Source: Burkholderia anthina (GTDB lineage: Bacteria > Pseudomonadota > Gammaproteobacteria > Burkholderiales > Burkholderiaceae). From it: 64,000 nucleotides of DNA. Shown here one piece after another: positions 53,737 to 63,386 of this stretch. The stretch covers positions 434,001 to 498,000 of the forward strand of contig NZ_CABVLY010000001.1 of the NCBI RefSeq assembly GCF_902498995.1, read 5' to 3'. A program made the position numbers and the translations under genes. The notes under the pieces are model-generated. The model searched no databases, was not told where the DNA came from, and saw nothing but the letters and a program-made list of their open reading frames with translations. Position 1 is the stretch's first letter, and each line of letters opens with the position of its first letter.

Positions 53737-54591
53737 TTACGCGGCGCTGGCCGCCTGCGCGCAGGCCGGGCACGACTTGCCGGGCACGTAGCTCGGCGAT
53801 TGCTGCGCTTCCGGCGTGACGACCGCGCGGCACGCGAAGCACGTGACGTTCTCGGTCGGCTGAAGTTGCGGGTTCAGCGCGGTGCGGTAGTCGAACACGA
53901 AGCAGTCGCCGTGATAGTGCGCGCCGCCGACTTCCTCGAAATACTTGAGGATCCCGCCTTCGAGCTGGTACACGTTCTCGATGCCGATTTCCTTCATGTG
54001 GATCGCGGCCTTCTCGCAGCGGATGCCGCCGGTGCAGAACGACACGACCGTCTTGCCCTCGAGGTCGGCGCGGTTCGCGTCGATCACTTCCGGGAACTCG
54101 CTGAACTTGTCGATCCGGTAGTCGAGCGCGTCGTCGAACGTGCCGACGTCGATCTCGAACGCGTTGCGCGTGTCGAGCATCACGACCGGGCGGCCCGCAT
54201 CGTCGTGGCCGCGGTCGAGCCACGCCTTCAGCGTGCGCGCGTCGACCGACGGCGCGCGGCCGAGCTCGGGCTTGATCGCCGGCTTCTTCATCGTGATGAT
54301 CTCGCGCTTCAGGCGCACGAGCATCCGGCGAAACGGCTGCGAGTCGGACAGGCTTTCCTTGAACTGCAGCGTCGCGAACTTGCCTTCGAACAGCGGATCG
54401 TGGCGGAGGTAGTCGATGAACGCGTCGGCCGCTTCGCGCGGGCCGGCGATGAACAGGTTGATGCCTTCCGGCGCGAGCAGGATCGTGCCGCGCAGGCCGA
54501 GTTCGTTGCAGCGGGCGGTGACGAGCGGACGCCATTGCTCGGTCGCGTCGAGCGACACGAAGTGGTAGGCGGCGAGGTTGACGATGGTCAT
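53737..54591 (-). CDS. trhO: tRNA uridine(34) hydroxylase TrhO (rhodanese-like)
   Basis: The 284-residue protein is of the YceA/TrhO family, which hydroxylates wobble uridine 34 in several tRNAs using oxygen. An N-terminal ferredoxin-like fold ([31 protein letters not shown]) precedes a rhodanese domain with the catalytic cysteine in [18 protein letters not shown] near residue 185. The C-terminal CFACRAVV and CPACAQA pairs may bind zinc. The ATG at 54591 starts the family; an open frame runs further upstream. It is divergent from dnaE and lies upstream of gluQRS. Confidence 0.93.
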   Translation of the reverse strand: MTIVNLAAYHFVSLDATEQWRPLVTARCNELGLRGTILLAPEGINLFIAGPREAADAFIDYLRHDPLFEGKFATLQFKESLSDSQPFRRMLVRLKREIITMKKPAIKPELGRAPSVDARTLKAWLDRGHDDAGRPVVMLDTRNAFEIDVGTFDDALDYRIDKFSEFPEVIDANRADLEGKTVVSFCTGGIRCEKAAIHMKEIGIENVYQLEGGILKYFEEVGGAHYHGDCFVFDYRTALNPQLQPTENVTCFACRAVVTPEAQQSPSYVPGKSCPACAQAASAA

Positions 54592-54800
54592 GATGGTCCG
54601 ACGGGAAAACGGCCGCGGCCGTGCGGCGGGCGCACGGCGGCCCCGCAAAAAAGGGTGCGAAGCCGGGGCGAAGATTCGAAAACCCGTATTATCCCGCAAA
54701 CCGGGCATGCACCGGCACCCGGCCGTTCGGCCGACGTCGCGCGCATCGGCCGAACGGCCGGGCAGGGGGATTTTTTGGGCAGCCTGCGCGACGACGCGGC

Positions 54801-54806
54801 TACAAT
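54801..54806 (+). promoter_or_regulatory. -10 box almost touching the dnaE start
   Basis: TACAAT at 54801-54806 ends seven bases before the dnaE ATG (54814). Transcription from it would begin at or beside the start codon, implying a leaderless or nearly leaderless mRNA. No ribosome-binding site is visible upstream of the ATG, which agrees. No good -35 was found. Confidence 0.5.
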
Positions 54807-54813
54807 AACGCCC

Positions 54814-57800
54814 ATGTCAGATCCCCGCTTCGTCCATCTTCGCGTTCACTCCGAATTCTCGATTGCCGACGGCATCGTGCGTCTCGACGACATCGTCAAG
54901 GCGGCGGCCGCAGACGGCCAGGGCGCGCTCGCCCTCACCGATCTCGGCAACGCATTCGGCCTCGTCCGTTTCTACCAGGAAGCCCGCGACAAGGGCATCA
55001 AGCCCATCGCCGGCTGCGACGTCTGGATCGCCAATCCGGACGATCGCGACAAACCGTCGCGCCTGCTGCTGCTGGTGAAGGACAAGGTCGGCTACCTGAA
55101 CCTGTGCGAGCTGCTGTCGAAGGCGTGGCTCACGAACCAGTACCGCGGCCGCGCGGAGCTCGACGCGAGCTGGCTCGAAGGCGAGCTGTCGCAAGGGTTG
55201 CTCGCGCTGTCGGGCGCGCAGCAGGGCGACATCGGGCTCGCGTTCGCCGCCGGTAACGAAGAGGCGGCGCGACGTCATGCCGAGCGCTGGGCGAAGGTGT
55301 TCCCGGGCGGCTTCTACATCGAGCTGCAGCGTTACGGCCAGCCGGGCGCCGAGGCGTATATCCAGCAGGCCGCGACGCTCGCCGCGTCGCTGAAGCTGCC
55401 GGTCGTCGCGACGCATCCGACGCAATTCATGACCGACGATGATTTCACCGCGCACGAAGCGCGTGTGTGCATCTCGGAAGGCGACATGCTCGCGAACCCG
55501 CGGCGCCAGAAGCGCTTCACGACCGATCAGTATTTCCGCACGCAGGACGACATGGTCGCGCTGTTCGCCGACCTGCCGTCGGCGGTCGCGAACACGGTCG
55601 AGGTCGCGAAGCGCTGCAACCTGAAGCTCGAGCTCGGCAAGCCGAAGCTGCCGCTGTTCCCGACGCCGGACGGCATGTCGCTCGACGATTACCTGGTCCA
55701 GCTGTCGAAGGAGGGGCTCGAGAAGCGCCTCGAACAGCTGTATCCGGACGCCGCCGAGCGCGATGCGCAGCGCGACACGTACTACAAGCGGCTCGAATTC
55801 GAGTGCGGGACCATCACGAAGATGGGCTTCCCGGGCTACTTCCTGATCGTTGCCGACTTCATCAACTGGGCCAAGAACAACGGCGTGCCGGTCGGCCCGG
55901 GCCGGGGCTCGGGCGCCGGTTCGCTGGTCGCGTACGCGCTCGGCATTACCGATCTGGACCCGCTGCGCTACAACCTGCTGTTCGAGCGATTCCTGAATCC
56001 GGAACGCGTGTCGATGCCCGACTTCGACATCGACTTCTGCCAGCACGGCCGCGATCGCGTGATCCAGTACGTGAAGGAGAAATACGGCGCGGACGCCGTG
56101 TCGCAGATCGCCACCTTCGGCACGATGGCCGCGAAGGCGGCCGTGCGCGACATCGGCCGCGTGCTCGATCTCGGCTACATGTTCACCGATGGCATCGCGA
56201 AGCTGATCCCGTTCAAGCCGGGCAAGCACGTGACGATCGCCGACGCGATGAAGGAGGAGCCGCAACTGCAGGAGCGCTACGACCACGAGGACGAAGTGCA
56301 CCAGCTGATCGACCTCGCGCAGCGCGTCGAGGGCCTGACGCGTAACGTCGGGATGCACGCGGGCGGCGTGCTGATCGCGCCCGGCAAGCTGACCGATTTC
56401 TGCCCGCTGTACACGCAGGGCGACGACGGCGGCGTCGTCAGCCAGTACGACAAGGACGACGTCGAAGCCGTCGGCCTCGTGAAGTTCGACTTTCTGGGTC
56501 TGACGACCCTGACGATCCTCGACTGGGCCGAGCGCTACATTCGCCGCCTCGATGCGTCGAAGGCCGACTGGTCGCTCGCGCAGGTGCCGCTCGACGATCC
56601 TGCGTCGTTCCAGATCCTGAAGAAGGCCAACACGGTCGCCGTGTTCCAGCTGGAAAGCCGCGGGATGCAGGGCATGCTGAAGGATGCGCAGCCCGACCGC
56701 TTCGAGGACATCATCGCGCTCGTGTCGTTGTACCGTCCGGGCCCGATGGACCTGATCCCGAGCTTCTGCGCACGGAAGCACGGGCGCGAGAAGGTCGACT
56801 ATCCGGATCCGCGCGTCGAACCCGTCCTGAAAGAGACCTACGGCATCATGGTCTATCAGGAGCAGGTGATGCAGATGGCGCAGATCATCGGCGGCTACTC
56901 GCTCGGCGGCGCCGACTTGCTGCGTCGCGCGATGGGCAAGAAAAAGCCCGAGGAGATGGCCAAGCACCGCGAGATCTTCGCCGAGGGTGCGGCGAAGAAC
57001 GGCCTCACGCGCGAGAAGTCCGACGAGATCTTCGACTTGATGGAGAAGTTCGCGGGCTACGGCTTCAACAAGTCGCACGCGGCAGCCTATGCGCTGCTCG
57101 CGTATTACACCGCGTGGCTGAAGGCGCACCATCCGGCCGAATTCATGGCGGCCAACATGACGCTCGCGATGGACGACACCGACAAGGTGAAGATCCTGTT
57201 CGACGACTGTGTCGTGAACAACCTCGCCGTGCTGCCGCCGGACATCAACCAGTCGCATTACCGGTTCGAGCCTGTCGCCGAAGCCGACGGCAAGCGCTCG
57301 CGCACGATCCGCTACGGCCTCGGCGCGGTGAAGGGCAGCGGCCAGAACGCGATCGAGGAAATCCTGCGCGCGCGCGAGGAAAAGCCGTTCACCGACCTGT
57401 TCGACTTCTGCGAACGGATCGACCGGCGCGTCGTCAACCGCCGCACGGTCGAGGCGCTGATCCGCGCCGGTGCGTTCGATTCGCTGAACGCGAATCGCGC
57501 GCAGTTGCTCGCGTCGGTGCCGCTCGCGATGGAAGCCGCCGAGCAGGCCGCGGCCAACGCGATGCAGGCCGGCCTGTTCGACATGGGCGCCGAGTCGCCG
57601 CACGCGCATGCGCTCGTCGATGAACCCGCGTGGGACGACAAGAAGCGTTTGCAGGAAGAGAAGGGCGCGCTCGGCTTCTACCTGTCCGGCCACCTGTTCG
57701 ACGCGTATCGCGACGAAGTGCGCCGGTTCGTGCGGCAGAAGGTCGGCGACCTGAAGGAAGGGCGCGACAAGCTCGTCGCGGGCATCATCGCGTCGCTGCG

Positions 57801-58347
57801 CACGCAGATGACCCAGCGCGGCAAGATGCTGATCGCGTTGCTCGACGACGGGTCGGGCCAGTGCGAGATCACGATCTTCAACGAGCAGTTCGAGGCGAAC
57901 AAGGCGCTGTTCAAGGAAGACGAACTGCTGATCGTGCAGGGTCAGGCGCGCAACGATGCGTTCACGGGCGGCATCCGTTTTACGACCGACACGGTGATGG
58001 ATCTCGAACGCGCACGCAGCCGCTATGCGCAGGCGGTGCGGCTGACGATGAACGGCAATGCCGATGCGGCGGCGCTGCGCCGCGTGCTGGAGCCGCACGT
58101 GTCGAAGGACGATCCGGCGGCCGCGAACGTGGTCGAGGCGCCCGCGCCGCGTGGCGGCGGACGCGACGGTGGCCGTCGCCCGCAGGCGCCGCTGCCGAAC
58201 GGGCTCGCGGTCCAGGTCCACTACAGCAACGCGCGCGCGCAGGGCGAAATGCGGCTCGGCGACGCGTGGCGCGTGAAGCCGAGCGACACGCTGCTCGCGG
58301 AACTGCGCGCGACGTTCGACGGCAGCATCGTCGAAATCACGTACTAG
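54814..58347 (+). CDS. dnaE: DNA polymerase III alpha subunit
   Basis: The 1177-residue replicative polymerase has an N-terminal PHP domain ([37 protein letters not shown]), then the C-family polymerase core with [21 protein letters not shown] (part of it: [11 protein letters not shown]) and catalytic aspartates in [16 protein letters not shown] near residue 405, [16 protein letters not shown] [12 protein letters not shown] near 615, and a tau-binding and OB-fold C terminus ([20 protein letters not shown] near 1000). It has no exonuclease insertion, so it is DnaE1. A strong terminator follows. The ATG at 54814 lies seven bases past a -10 box. Confidence 0.97.
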   Translation: MSDPRFVHLRVHSEFSIADGIVRLDDIVKAAAADGQGALALTDLGNAFGLVRFYQEARDKGIKPIAGCDVWIANPDDRDKPSRLLLLVKDKVGYLNLCELLSKAWLTNQYRGRAELDASWLEGELSQGLLALSGAQQGDIGLAFAAGNEEAARRHAERWAKVFPGGFYIELQRYGQPGAEAYIQQAATLAASLKLPVVATHPTQFMTDDDFTAHEARVCISEGDMLANPRRQKRFTTDQYFRTQDDMVALFADLPSAVANTVEVAKRCNLKLELGKPKLPLFPTPDGMSLDDYLVQLSKEGLEKRLEQLYPDAAERDAQRDTYYKRLEFECGTITKMGFPGYFLIVADFINWAKNNGVPVGPGRGSGAGSLVAYALGITDLDPLRYNLLFERFLNPERVSMPDFDIDFCQHGRDRVIQYVKEKYGADAVSQIATFGTMAAKAAVRDIGRVLDLGYMFTDGIAKLIPFKPGKHVTIADAMKEEPQLQERYDHEDEVHQLIDLAQRVEGLTRNVGMHAGGVLIAPGKLTDFCPLYTQGDDGGVVSQYDKDDVEAVGLVKFDFLGLTTLTILDWAERYIRRLDASKADWSLAQVPLDDPASFQILKKANTVAVFQLESRGMQGMLKDAQPDRFEDIIALVSLYRPGPMDLIPSFCARKHGREKVDYPDPRVEPVLKETYGIMVYQEQVMQMAQIIGGYSLGGADLLRRAMGKKKPEEMAKHREIFAEGAAKNGLTREKSDEIFDLMEKFAGYGFNKSHAAAYALLAYYTAWLKAHHPAEFMAANMTLAMDDTDKVKILFDDCVVNNLAVLPPDINQSHYRFEPVAEADGKRSRTIRYGLGAVKGSGQNAIEEILRAREEKPFTDLFDFCERIDRRVVNRRTVEALIRAGAFDSLNANRAQLLASVPLAMEAAEQAAANAMQAGLFDMGAESPHAHALVDEPAWDDKKRLQEEKGALGFYLSGHLFDAYRDEVRRFVRQKVGDLKEGRDKLVAGIIASLRTQMTQRGKMLIALLDDGSGQCEITIFNEQFEANKALFKEDELLIVQGQARNDAFTGGIRFTTDTVMDLERARSRYAQAVRLTMNGNADAAALRRVLEPHVSKDDPAAANVVEAPAPRGGGRDGGRRPQAPLPNGLAVQVHYSNARAQGEMRLGDAWRVKPSDTLLAELRATFDGSIVEITY

Positions 58348-58379
58348 GCGCTCCCCCGCCGGACGGCTGTCGCACTGCG

Positions 58380-58421
58380 CGGCCCGTCGCATCGCCATCG
58401 TGCGGTGCGACGGGCCGTTTT
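58380..58421 (+). terminator. Rho-independent terminator after dnaE
   Basis: The 11-base perfect stem GGCCCGTCGCA (58381-58391) / TGCGACGGGCC (58406-58416) with a 14-base loop is followed by GTTTTC. It lies 34-74 bases after the dnaE stop. Confidence 0.88.
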
Positions 58422-58660
58422 CATGTGTGCGGGTTTTGTGCGGGTGCTTGGGGCCGTCATCCGGACGCTATGCAATCCGTCGCGCGCCGCCCGCGGTCCA
58501 TCTCGTGGCCGGACCGAGCGGCGGCATGCCGGCGGTGCGTCACGCCATTGCCGGTTGCCGGGCTGGCGGCTGCGGCGAGCCTGCTCGATGCGCTGCGCCG
58601 GCCGCCGCAAAATCCTGTACATTGCGAGCCTTGTCCAGCCAGCTAGACGGATCGATTGCC

Positions 58661-59839
58661 GTGGCCCTGTTTTCTTCCGCCCGCCCGCCCAGAACCATCC
58701 TCGTTGCCGCACCGCGCCGTATCGGCGACGTGCTGCTGACGACGCCGCTCGTGCGTTCGCTGAAGGCGCGCTGGCCCGACGCGCAGATCGACATGCTGGT
58801 GTTTCGCGGCACCGAGGGCGTGCTGGAGCACAACCCCGATGTGCGGCGCGTGATCGTCGTCGCGCAGCGCGCGGGGTTCGGCGAGCGGCTGCGCGATGCG
58901 ATGTCGATGTGGCGCCGCTACGATCTCGCGTGCGCGGCGCTGAGTTCCGACCGTCCGCGCTTCTACAGTTGGTTCGCCGGCCGCAAGCGCGTCGGCCTCG
59001 TCGATCCGAATCGCGTCACGTGGCTCACGCGGATGATGCTCGACGGGATCGCGATCAATCACCACGAATCCGCCCATACGGTCGTCAGCACACTGGCGCT
59101 CGCGCCCGTGATCGGCATCGAACCGGTGTCGGAGGTCGTCGCGCCGGGCATCGGCGACGATCCCGCGCGGCGCGCGCGCTTCGACGCGTGGCTCGCGGAG
59201 TCGCCGGCGATCCGCGACGGCAAGCCGCTCGTCGTGCTGCATCCGTATCCGATGTTCCGCTACAAGCAATGGCGGCTCGAAGGCTGGGTCGAGATGATCG
59301 AATGGTTGCGCGCGCAAGGGTTCGCGATCGCGCTGTCGGGCGGCCCGGCCGATCGCGAGCGCGAGTACGCGGAGCAGGTCGCGGCGATGGCGGGCGGCGA
59401 CGTGCTGAACCTGGTCGGCCGCCTCACGTTCGGCGAAAGCGCGGAGCTCGTGCGGCGCGCGAAGCTGTTCATCGGGCCCGATACGGGCGCGACGCACGTC
59501 GCGGCCGCAACCGGCACCGACACGATCGCGCTGTTCGGTCCGTCCGATCCGGTGCGCTGGGGGCCGTGGCCGCAGCATTGGCCGGCGACCGAGAATCCGT
59601 GGTCGCTGCGCGGCTCGGGGCGGCACGGCAACGTGTGGCTGCTGCAGGGAGAAGGCGACTGCGTGCCGTGCCGGCACGAGGGCTGCGAGCGTCATGTCGA
59701 GAGCCGCAGCGACTGTCTCGTCAATCTCGGTACGCAGCGCGTGAAGGCCGCGGCCGCCGAGCTGCTCGGGCTGAATCCGCCCGGCGCGGCCGACACGGTC
59801 GTCGACACGTCGCGGCTGCACCGCGCGCGACCGGACTGA
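58661..59839 (+). CDS. Glycosyltransferase family 9 (heptosyltransferase-like)
   Basis: The 392-residue soluble GT-B enzyme is of the lipopolysaccharide heptosyltransferase family. It has ILVAAPRRIGDVLLTTPLVR near residue 11, VVLHPYPMFRYKQWRLEGW near 188, LFIGPDTGATHVAAATGTDT near 268, and a C-terminal cysteine cluster GDCVPCRHEGCERHVE near 330 common to WaaF-type enzymes. It most likely adds a core sugar. The start is uncertain: no ATG fits, the GTG at 58661 has CGGA upstream, and a TTG at 58631 is also in frame. A TACATT -10-like hexamer lies near 58618. Confidence 0.83.
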   Translation: MALFSSARPPRTILVAAPRRIGDVLLTTPLVRSLKARWPDAQIDMLVFRGTEGVLEHNPDVRRVIVVAQRAGFGERLRDAMSMWRRYDLACAALSSDRPRFYSWFAGRKRVGLVDPNRVTWLTRMMLDGIAINHHESAHTVVSTLALAPVIGIEPVSEVVAPGIGDDPARRARFDAWLAESPAIRDGKPLVVLHPYPMFRYKQWRLEGWVEMIEWLRAQGFAIALSGGPADREREYAEQVAAMAGGDVLNLVGRLTFGESAELVRRAKLFIGPDTGATHVAAATGTDTIALFGPSDPVRWGPWPQHWPATENPWSLRGSGRHGNVWLLQGEGDCVPCRHEGCERHVESRSDCLVNLGTQRVKAAAAELLGLNPPGAADTVVDTSRLHRARPD

Positions 59840-60036
59840 CGCGCGCGCGAGTCGCGGTTTCCTGATTTGAAAAAGGAAAGTGACGCCGGGGCGTGACGCG
59901 TCGAAGGCGCGTACCCGTTCGTCCGATCACGGCGCGGGTGCTCCGCCACTGAAGCTGCTTCGGCGGCAGACAGGAGGCAACCGCGCGTACCGCTTACCGC
60001 CCGCTGCCTGTCCGCGCGTCGCGTTGCGCGGACGCG

Positions 60037-61317
60037 TTACGCGCTGCGCCGGATCGCCGACGTCTCGCGCGGGAGCGCTTCGCCGCGCTCGCCGCAGCCG
60101 AGCAGGATGCCCGCGAGCAGCACCAGCAGGTGCCCTTCGGCGAAATCGAGCAGCAGCGAATTCGCGAGACTGCCGATCGCGAAGATCGCGAGCCAGCCGA
60201 GCAGCAGATGCCGCGAGCGCGGATCGAGCGCGAGGCTGCCGCGCGCGATCTGCACGATCAGGTTCACGAACAGCAGCACGCCGAGCGTGCCGAGCTGCAC
60301 GGCCATCAGCATGTATTCGTTATGCGGATTCGACGTGAGCTGGCCTTCCGCCGCCGTCTTGCCCGCCGCGAGCTTCTGGAACTCGAACTCGAGGCCGCCC
60401 GCACCATAGCCGAGCGCGGGGCGCGCGCGATACAGCTCGAGCCCCTTCTTGTACCACTCGAGACGCAGCCCGGTGGACGTGGCCGCATCGGTCTGCCGAT
60501 ACTGCTGCACTTCTGACACGACCTTCACGAGCCGGCCGTTGTGTACCGTGCACGCGGCCGCGACGAGTGCGGCGCCGGCCAGCACCAGCGCGCCGGCGGC
60601 GAGCCCTGCGCGCAGCGCGGACTGGCGGCGCAGCAGCAGCACGAAACGCACGGCGACGACGAGGATCAGCAGCAGCGCGATGACCTGCCCGGTGCGGCCT
60701 TGCAGCATCACGAACACGTTGATCAGCGACCACGCGGCGACGCCGGCATACGCGGCACGCGACAGCGCGGTGCGGGCCGACAGCGCGAGGTCGGCCGCCT
60801 GGTAGAACAGCAGCGCGCCGAACATGCCGCCCGCGATGTGGTTCTTGAACACCCATGCACGCGACAGCGGCAGCTCGGTCGCATGCGCGGGCCCGATCGC
60901 GGTCAGTCCGAGATAGTTGGTGGTCGACAGCAACAGGATCACGCACAGCGTACCGAACCAGCAGCGCCGCACGATCGGCGCCCAGTTCGAATGGCGGAAT
61001 GCGAGAACGGCAAACGGCACCAGCAGCAGCTTGTCGTACTTGGCGACCCAGTTCCATGCTTTCGGGTGCGGGGCGACCGTGTACGCGACGCTCGCGGCCA
61101 GCGCCGCGAGGATCAGCAGCGCCGCGAGCGACACCGGTTCGGTGACGAACGTGCGCAGGTTGCGCCAGAATTCGGGGGAAATCACGAGCGCGACCGCGAA
61201 CAGTGCGCAGAACACGTTGGTCAGCGCGGTCGAGACGGGCACCATGCAGAGCGCGATGACGGCGAAGGTGCGGGCCGCGGTCAGGCGCCGCGTGGCGTGA
61301 GACGAAAACGAAAGCAT
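60037..61317 (-). CDS. waaL: O-antigen ligase-like membrane protein (Wzy_C domain)
   Basis: The 426-residue protein has about 11 hydrophobic helices and a long periplasmic loop carrying the Wzy_C/WaaL pattern LEWYKKGLELYRARPALGYG near 300 and TSNPHNEYMLMAVQLGTLGV near 345, which holds the conserved His. These enzymes transfer O antigen from undecaprenyl diphosphate to lipid A-core on the periplasmic side. Its neighbours are core-sugar transferases and msbA. The ATG at 61317 is taken; an in-frame ATG at 61347 is possible. The upstream frame is continuous with the GT2 region, but no coding signal links them. Confidence 0.83.
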   Translation of the reverse strand: MLSFSSHATRRLTAARTFAVIALCMVPVSTALTNVFCALFAVALVISPEFWRNLRTFVTEPVSLAALLILAALAASVAYTVAPHPKAWNWVAKYDKLLLVPFAVLAFRHSNWAPIVRRCWFGTLCVILLLSTTNYLGLTAIGPAHATELPLSRAWVFKNHIAGGMFGALLFYQAADLALSARTALSRAAYAGVAAWSLINVFVMLQGRTGQVIALLLILVVAVRFVLLLRRQSALRAGLAAGALVLAGAALVAAACTVHNGRLVKVVSEVQQYRQTDAATSTGLRLEWYKKGLELYRARPALGYGAGGLEFEFQKLAAGKTAAEGQLTSNPHNEYMLMAVQLGTLGVLLFVNLIVQIARGSLALDPRSRHLLLGWLAIFAIGSLANSLLLDFAEGHLLVLLAGILLGCGERGEALPRETSAIRRSA

Positions 61318-61448
61318 CGGGACCTGTCGAATGGACGAATACGGCATGCGGGCACCGTGCTGCGCGCCGCGCGCCCCGACGGCACCCGGGGCGAAGCGCG
61401 CAGTATACGCGAAGCAGCGTGCGTTTCCGCGCCGTTTCCGGGGCCCGA

Positions 61449-62291
61449 TCAGCCGAATGCGCGCTTGATCCGCGAGCGCAGCAGCGCGCGCTTGAGCCGC
61501 CCTTCGACGGCCGGGGTATCGAGCGCGATGCGCGAGCCGGCCGGCTCGCCGCGATGCAGGTAATAGCGGTCGAACGTGGCCTGCGTCATGCCCCATTTGT
61601 TGAGGAACTGGCGGCGGCCGTCGTTCTTGACGATCTTGCCCGTGCTCTTCTGCTGGAAGTGGTAGACGAGGCTGTCGCCCACGCCGAGAAAGATCCGGCA
61701 GCCGGCATCCCAGCATTTCATCGAGAAGTCGTTGTCGCTGCTCATCCCGGGCGACAGCTCGCTGCTGTAGCCGCCGATGCGGTTCCACCAGTCGCGATGC
61801 ACGAGCGTCGGCGGCCAGGTCGAGCCGAGCCAGTCCGCGCGCGCAAGCTTCGGCGTGGCCGCGACGAGGCCCGCCGCGTCGAACTGTTCGGCATCGCGGC
61901 CGAAATTGCTGACGACGACGCACGGGTTGCGCGTGTCGACCGGCTCGACCATCGTGCCGGACAGCATGAAGAGGTCGGTCGGCATCTGCTCGATGCGCCG
62001 CACGAGCGCCGCGTCCCAGCCGGGGCAGCAGTACATGTCGTCGTTCATGTAGACGACGTAGTCGCGCGTCGCGCGCGCGGCGGCCAGGTTCACCGCGTGA
62101 CAGATGCCGATGTTGGCCGGCGAAGCGGTGTGCTCGATGCCTTCGTGGCGCACCCAGTCGAGCGTGCCGTCCGAGCCGTCGTTCACGTGCACGATGATCT
62201 GGTGATCGTACGCGGAATGGCGGCGCAGGCTGTCGACGACGAGCTTGAGGTACGGCAGGTTGTTCCAGGTCGGGATGATGATGGAGAACAT
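61449..62291 (-). CDS. Glycosyltransferase family 2
   Basis: The 280-residue GT-A enzyme starts SIIIPTWNNLPYLKLVVDSL and has the nucleotide-sugar aspartates in VHVNDGSDGTLDWVR near 34 and YVVYMNDDMYCCPGWDAA near 80, the DxD-like NDD being the metal site. HRDWWNRIGGYSSELSPGM and SDNDFSMKCWDAGC follow near 165-190. It should add a core or O-antigen sugar in the cytoplasm. GGAGAAC overlaps its start region on the minus strand. It lies between the O-antigen ligase and the WaaE-like genes on the same strand. Confidence 0.88.
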   Translation of the reverse strand: MFSIIIPTWNNLPYLKLVVDSLRRHSAYDHQIIVHVNDGSDGTLDWVRHEGIEHTASPANIGICHAVNLAAARATRDYVVYMNDDMYCCPGWDAALVRRIEQMPTDLFMLSGTMVEPVDTRNPCVVVSNFGRDAEQFDAAGLVAATPKLARADWLGSTWPPTLVHRDWWNRIGGYSSELSPGMSSDNDFSMKCWDAGCRIFLGVGDSLVYHFQQKSTGKIVKNDGRRQFLNKWGMTQATFDRYYLHRGEPAGSRIALDTPAVEGRLKRALLRSRIKRAFG

Positions 62292-62437
62292 GGCGGTCGA
62301 ATTCGGTGGTCGTCGTGTCGGCGGCGCGTGGCGCGCCGCCGCGGGCGGGCGCGGATGGCGCGCCGGGCAGCCCGGCATTGTAACGCCGGGCCGGCCGCAT
62401 GCCGGCGGCATCAGGGCAAGGGCAGCGCGGGGCGCGT

Positions 62438-63190
62438 TCAGCGGGCCGGTTCGTGGCCGAGCTTCAGGAACCGGTAGTAGACGGTCTCCGCGTTGAACAC
62501 GGCGATCATGAAGCCCGCGCGGCCGTCGAGAAACCCGCGCCGCAGCACGTAGGTCCGCACGAACGCCCACGCACCGCGCGCGAGCGCCTTGCCGAAGCCG
62601 CCGCGCTGGCCGGCCGCGCGGCGCTGACGCGCGCCGGCCGTCGAATACGCATCGAGCTTGCGCACGACCGTTTCGAAATCCTCGTACGAATAGTGCATCA
62701 GCTTGCCGGATAGCCGTTGCGCGGGCGTATCGAACACGAGGCGTTCGTGCACCAGATCGTCGGAGAAGCGGGCCGTGCCACGCCGGAACAGGCGCGGGAT
62801 CCAGTCCGGATACCAGCCGCTGTGGTGGATCCACTGGCCGCAGAAGCTCGACAGCCGGTCGACCGCGTAGACCTGCGCGGCCGGCGCGCGGATCGCGTCG
62901 CGGATCGATTGCGCGAGCGCTGGGCTGACCACCTCGTCGGTGTCGAGCGACAGGATCCAGTCGGTGTCGAGCGCGTCGAGCGCGCGGTTCTTCTGCGGGC
63001 CGAAGCCCGGCCAGTCGCGCTCCACGATCACGCGGGCGCCGTGCGCGCGGGCGATCGCGACGGTATCGTCGGTGCTGCCGCCGTCGATCACGACGACGTC
63101 GTCGGCGAAGGCCAGCGCATCGAGGCACTGCGCGAGCCGCGCGGCCGCGTTGAGGGCGATGAGGGCGACGCCGAGAGTGGGTTCTGCCAT
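62438..63190 (-). CDS. waaE: Glycosyltransferase family 2, WaaE/KdtX-like
   Basis: The 250-residue GT2 enzyme matches the WaaE/KdtX beta-1,4-glucosyltransferase group that decorates inner-core heptose. The diagnostic segments are VVVIDGGSTDDTVAIARAHG near 33, WPGFGPQKNRALDALDTDWI near 60, and SLDTDEVVSPAL near 80 with the metal-binding DTD. Later motifs, WIHHSGWYPDWIPRLFRRG and KLMHYSYEDFETVVRKLD, are also typical. The symbol follows resemblance and the position beside msbA. The ATG at 63190 gives the family length. It is divergent from msbA. Confidence 0.8.
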   Translation of the reverse strand: MAEPTLGVALIALNAAARLAQCLDALAFADDVVVIDGGSTDDTVAIARAHGARVIVERDWPGFGPQKNRALDALDTDWILSLDTDEVVSPALAQSIRDAIRAPAAQVYAVDRLSSFCGQWIHHSGWYPDWIPRLFRRGTARFSDDLVHERLVFDTPAQRLSGKLMHYSYEDFETVVRKLDAYSTAGARQRRAAGQRGGFGKALARGAWAFVRTYVLRRGFLDGRAGFMIAVFNAETVYYRFLKLGHEPAR

Positions 63191-63291
63191 GAAAATCGTC
63201 GAAAAGGCGGAGAAAACGGTGAGCGGCAGTATACCCGCGCGCCGGCTGGCGGCCGCTTCGGCGGCGGCCGCGCCGGCGCAGGCGGTACGGC

Positions 63292-63297
63292 TATAAT
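63292..63297 (+). promoter_or_regulatory. -10 box of msbA
   Basis: A perfect TATAAT lies about 95 bases before the likely msbA start. The leader contains a strong hairpin (CGGGGG/CCCCCG near 63324-63340). No clear -35 is visible. Confidence 0.6.
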
Positions 63298-63386
63298 GTT
63301 GGGCCTTTTTCGGCACCCGCCGGACGGGGGCGAACCCCCGGACAGTCATGTTCCGGGCGCCGCGTCGCGGCTCAGGAAGGATTGCC

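Noticed and set aside
54817..58398. Minus-strand open frame of about 1190 codons opposite dnaE
   Set aside because: Shadow of dnaE with Arg/His/Val-rich composition and no recognisable motif.
60037..62400. One continuous minus-strand frame joining the GT2 gene region to the O-antigen ligase
   Set aside because: The GT2 gene uses another frame over 61449-62291, and the ligase sequence becomes protein-like only from 61317. No fusion protein is likely.
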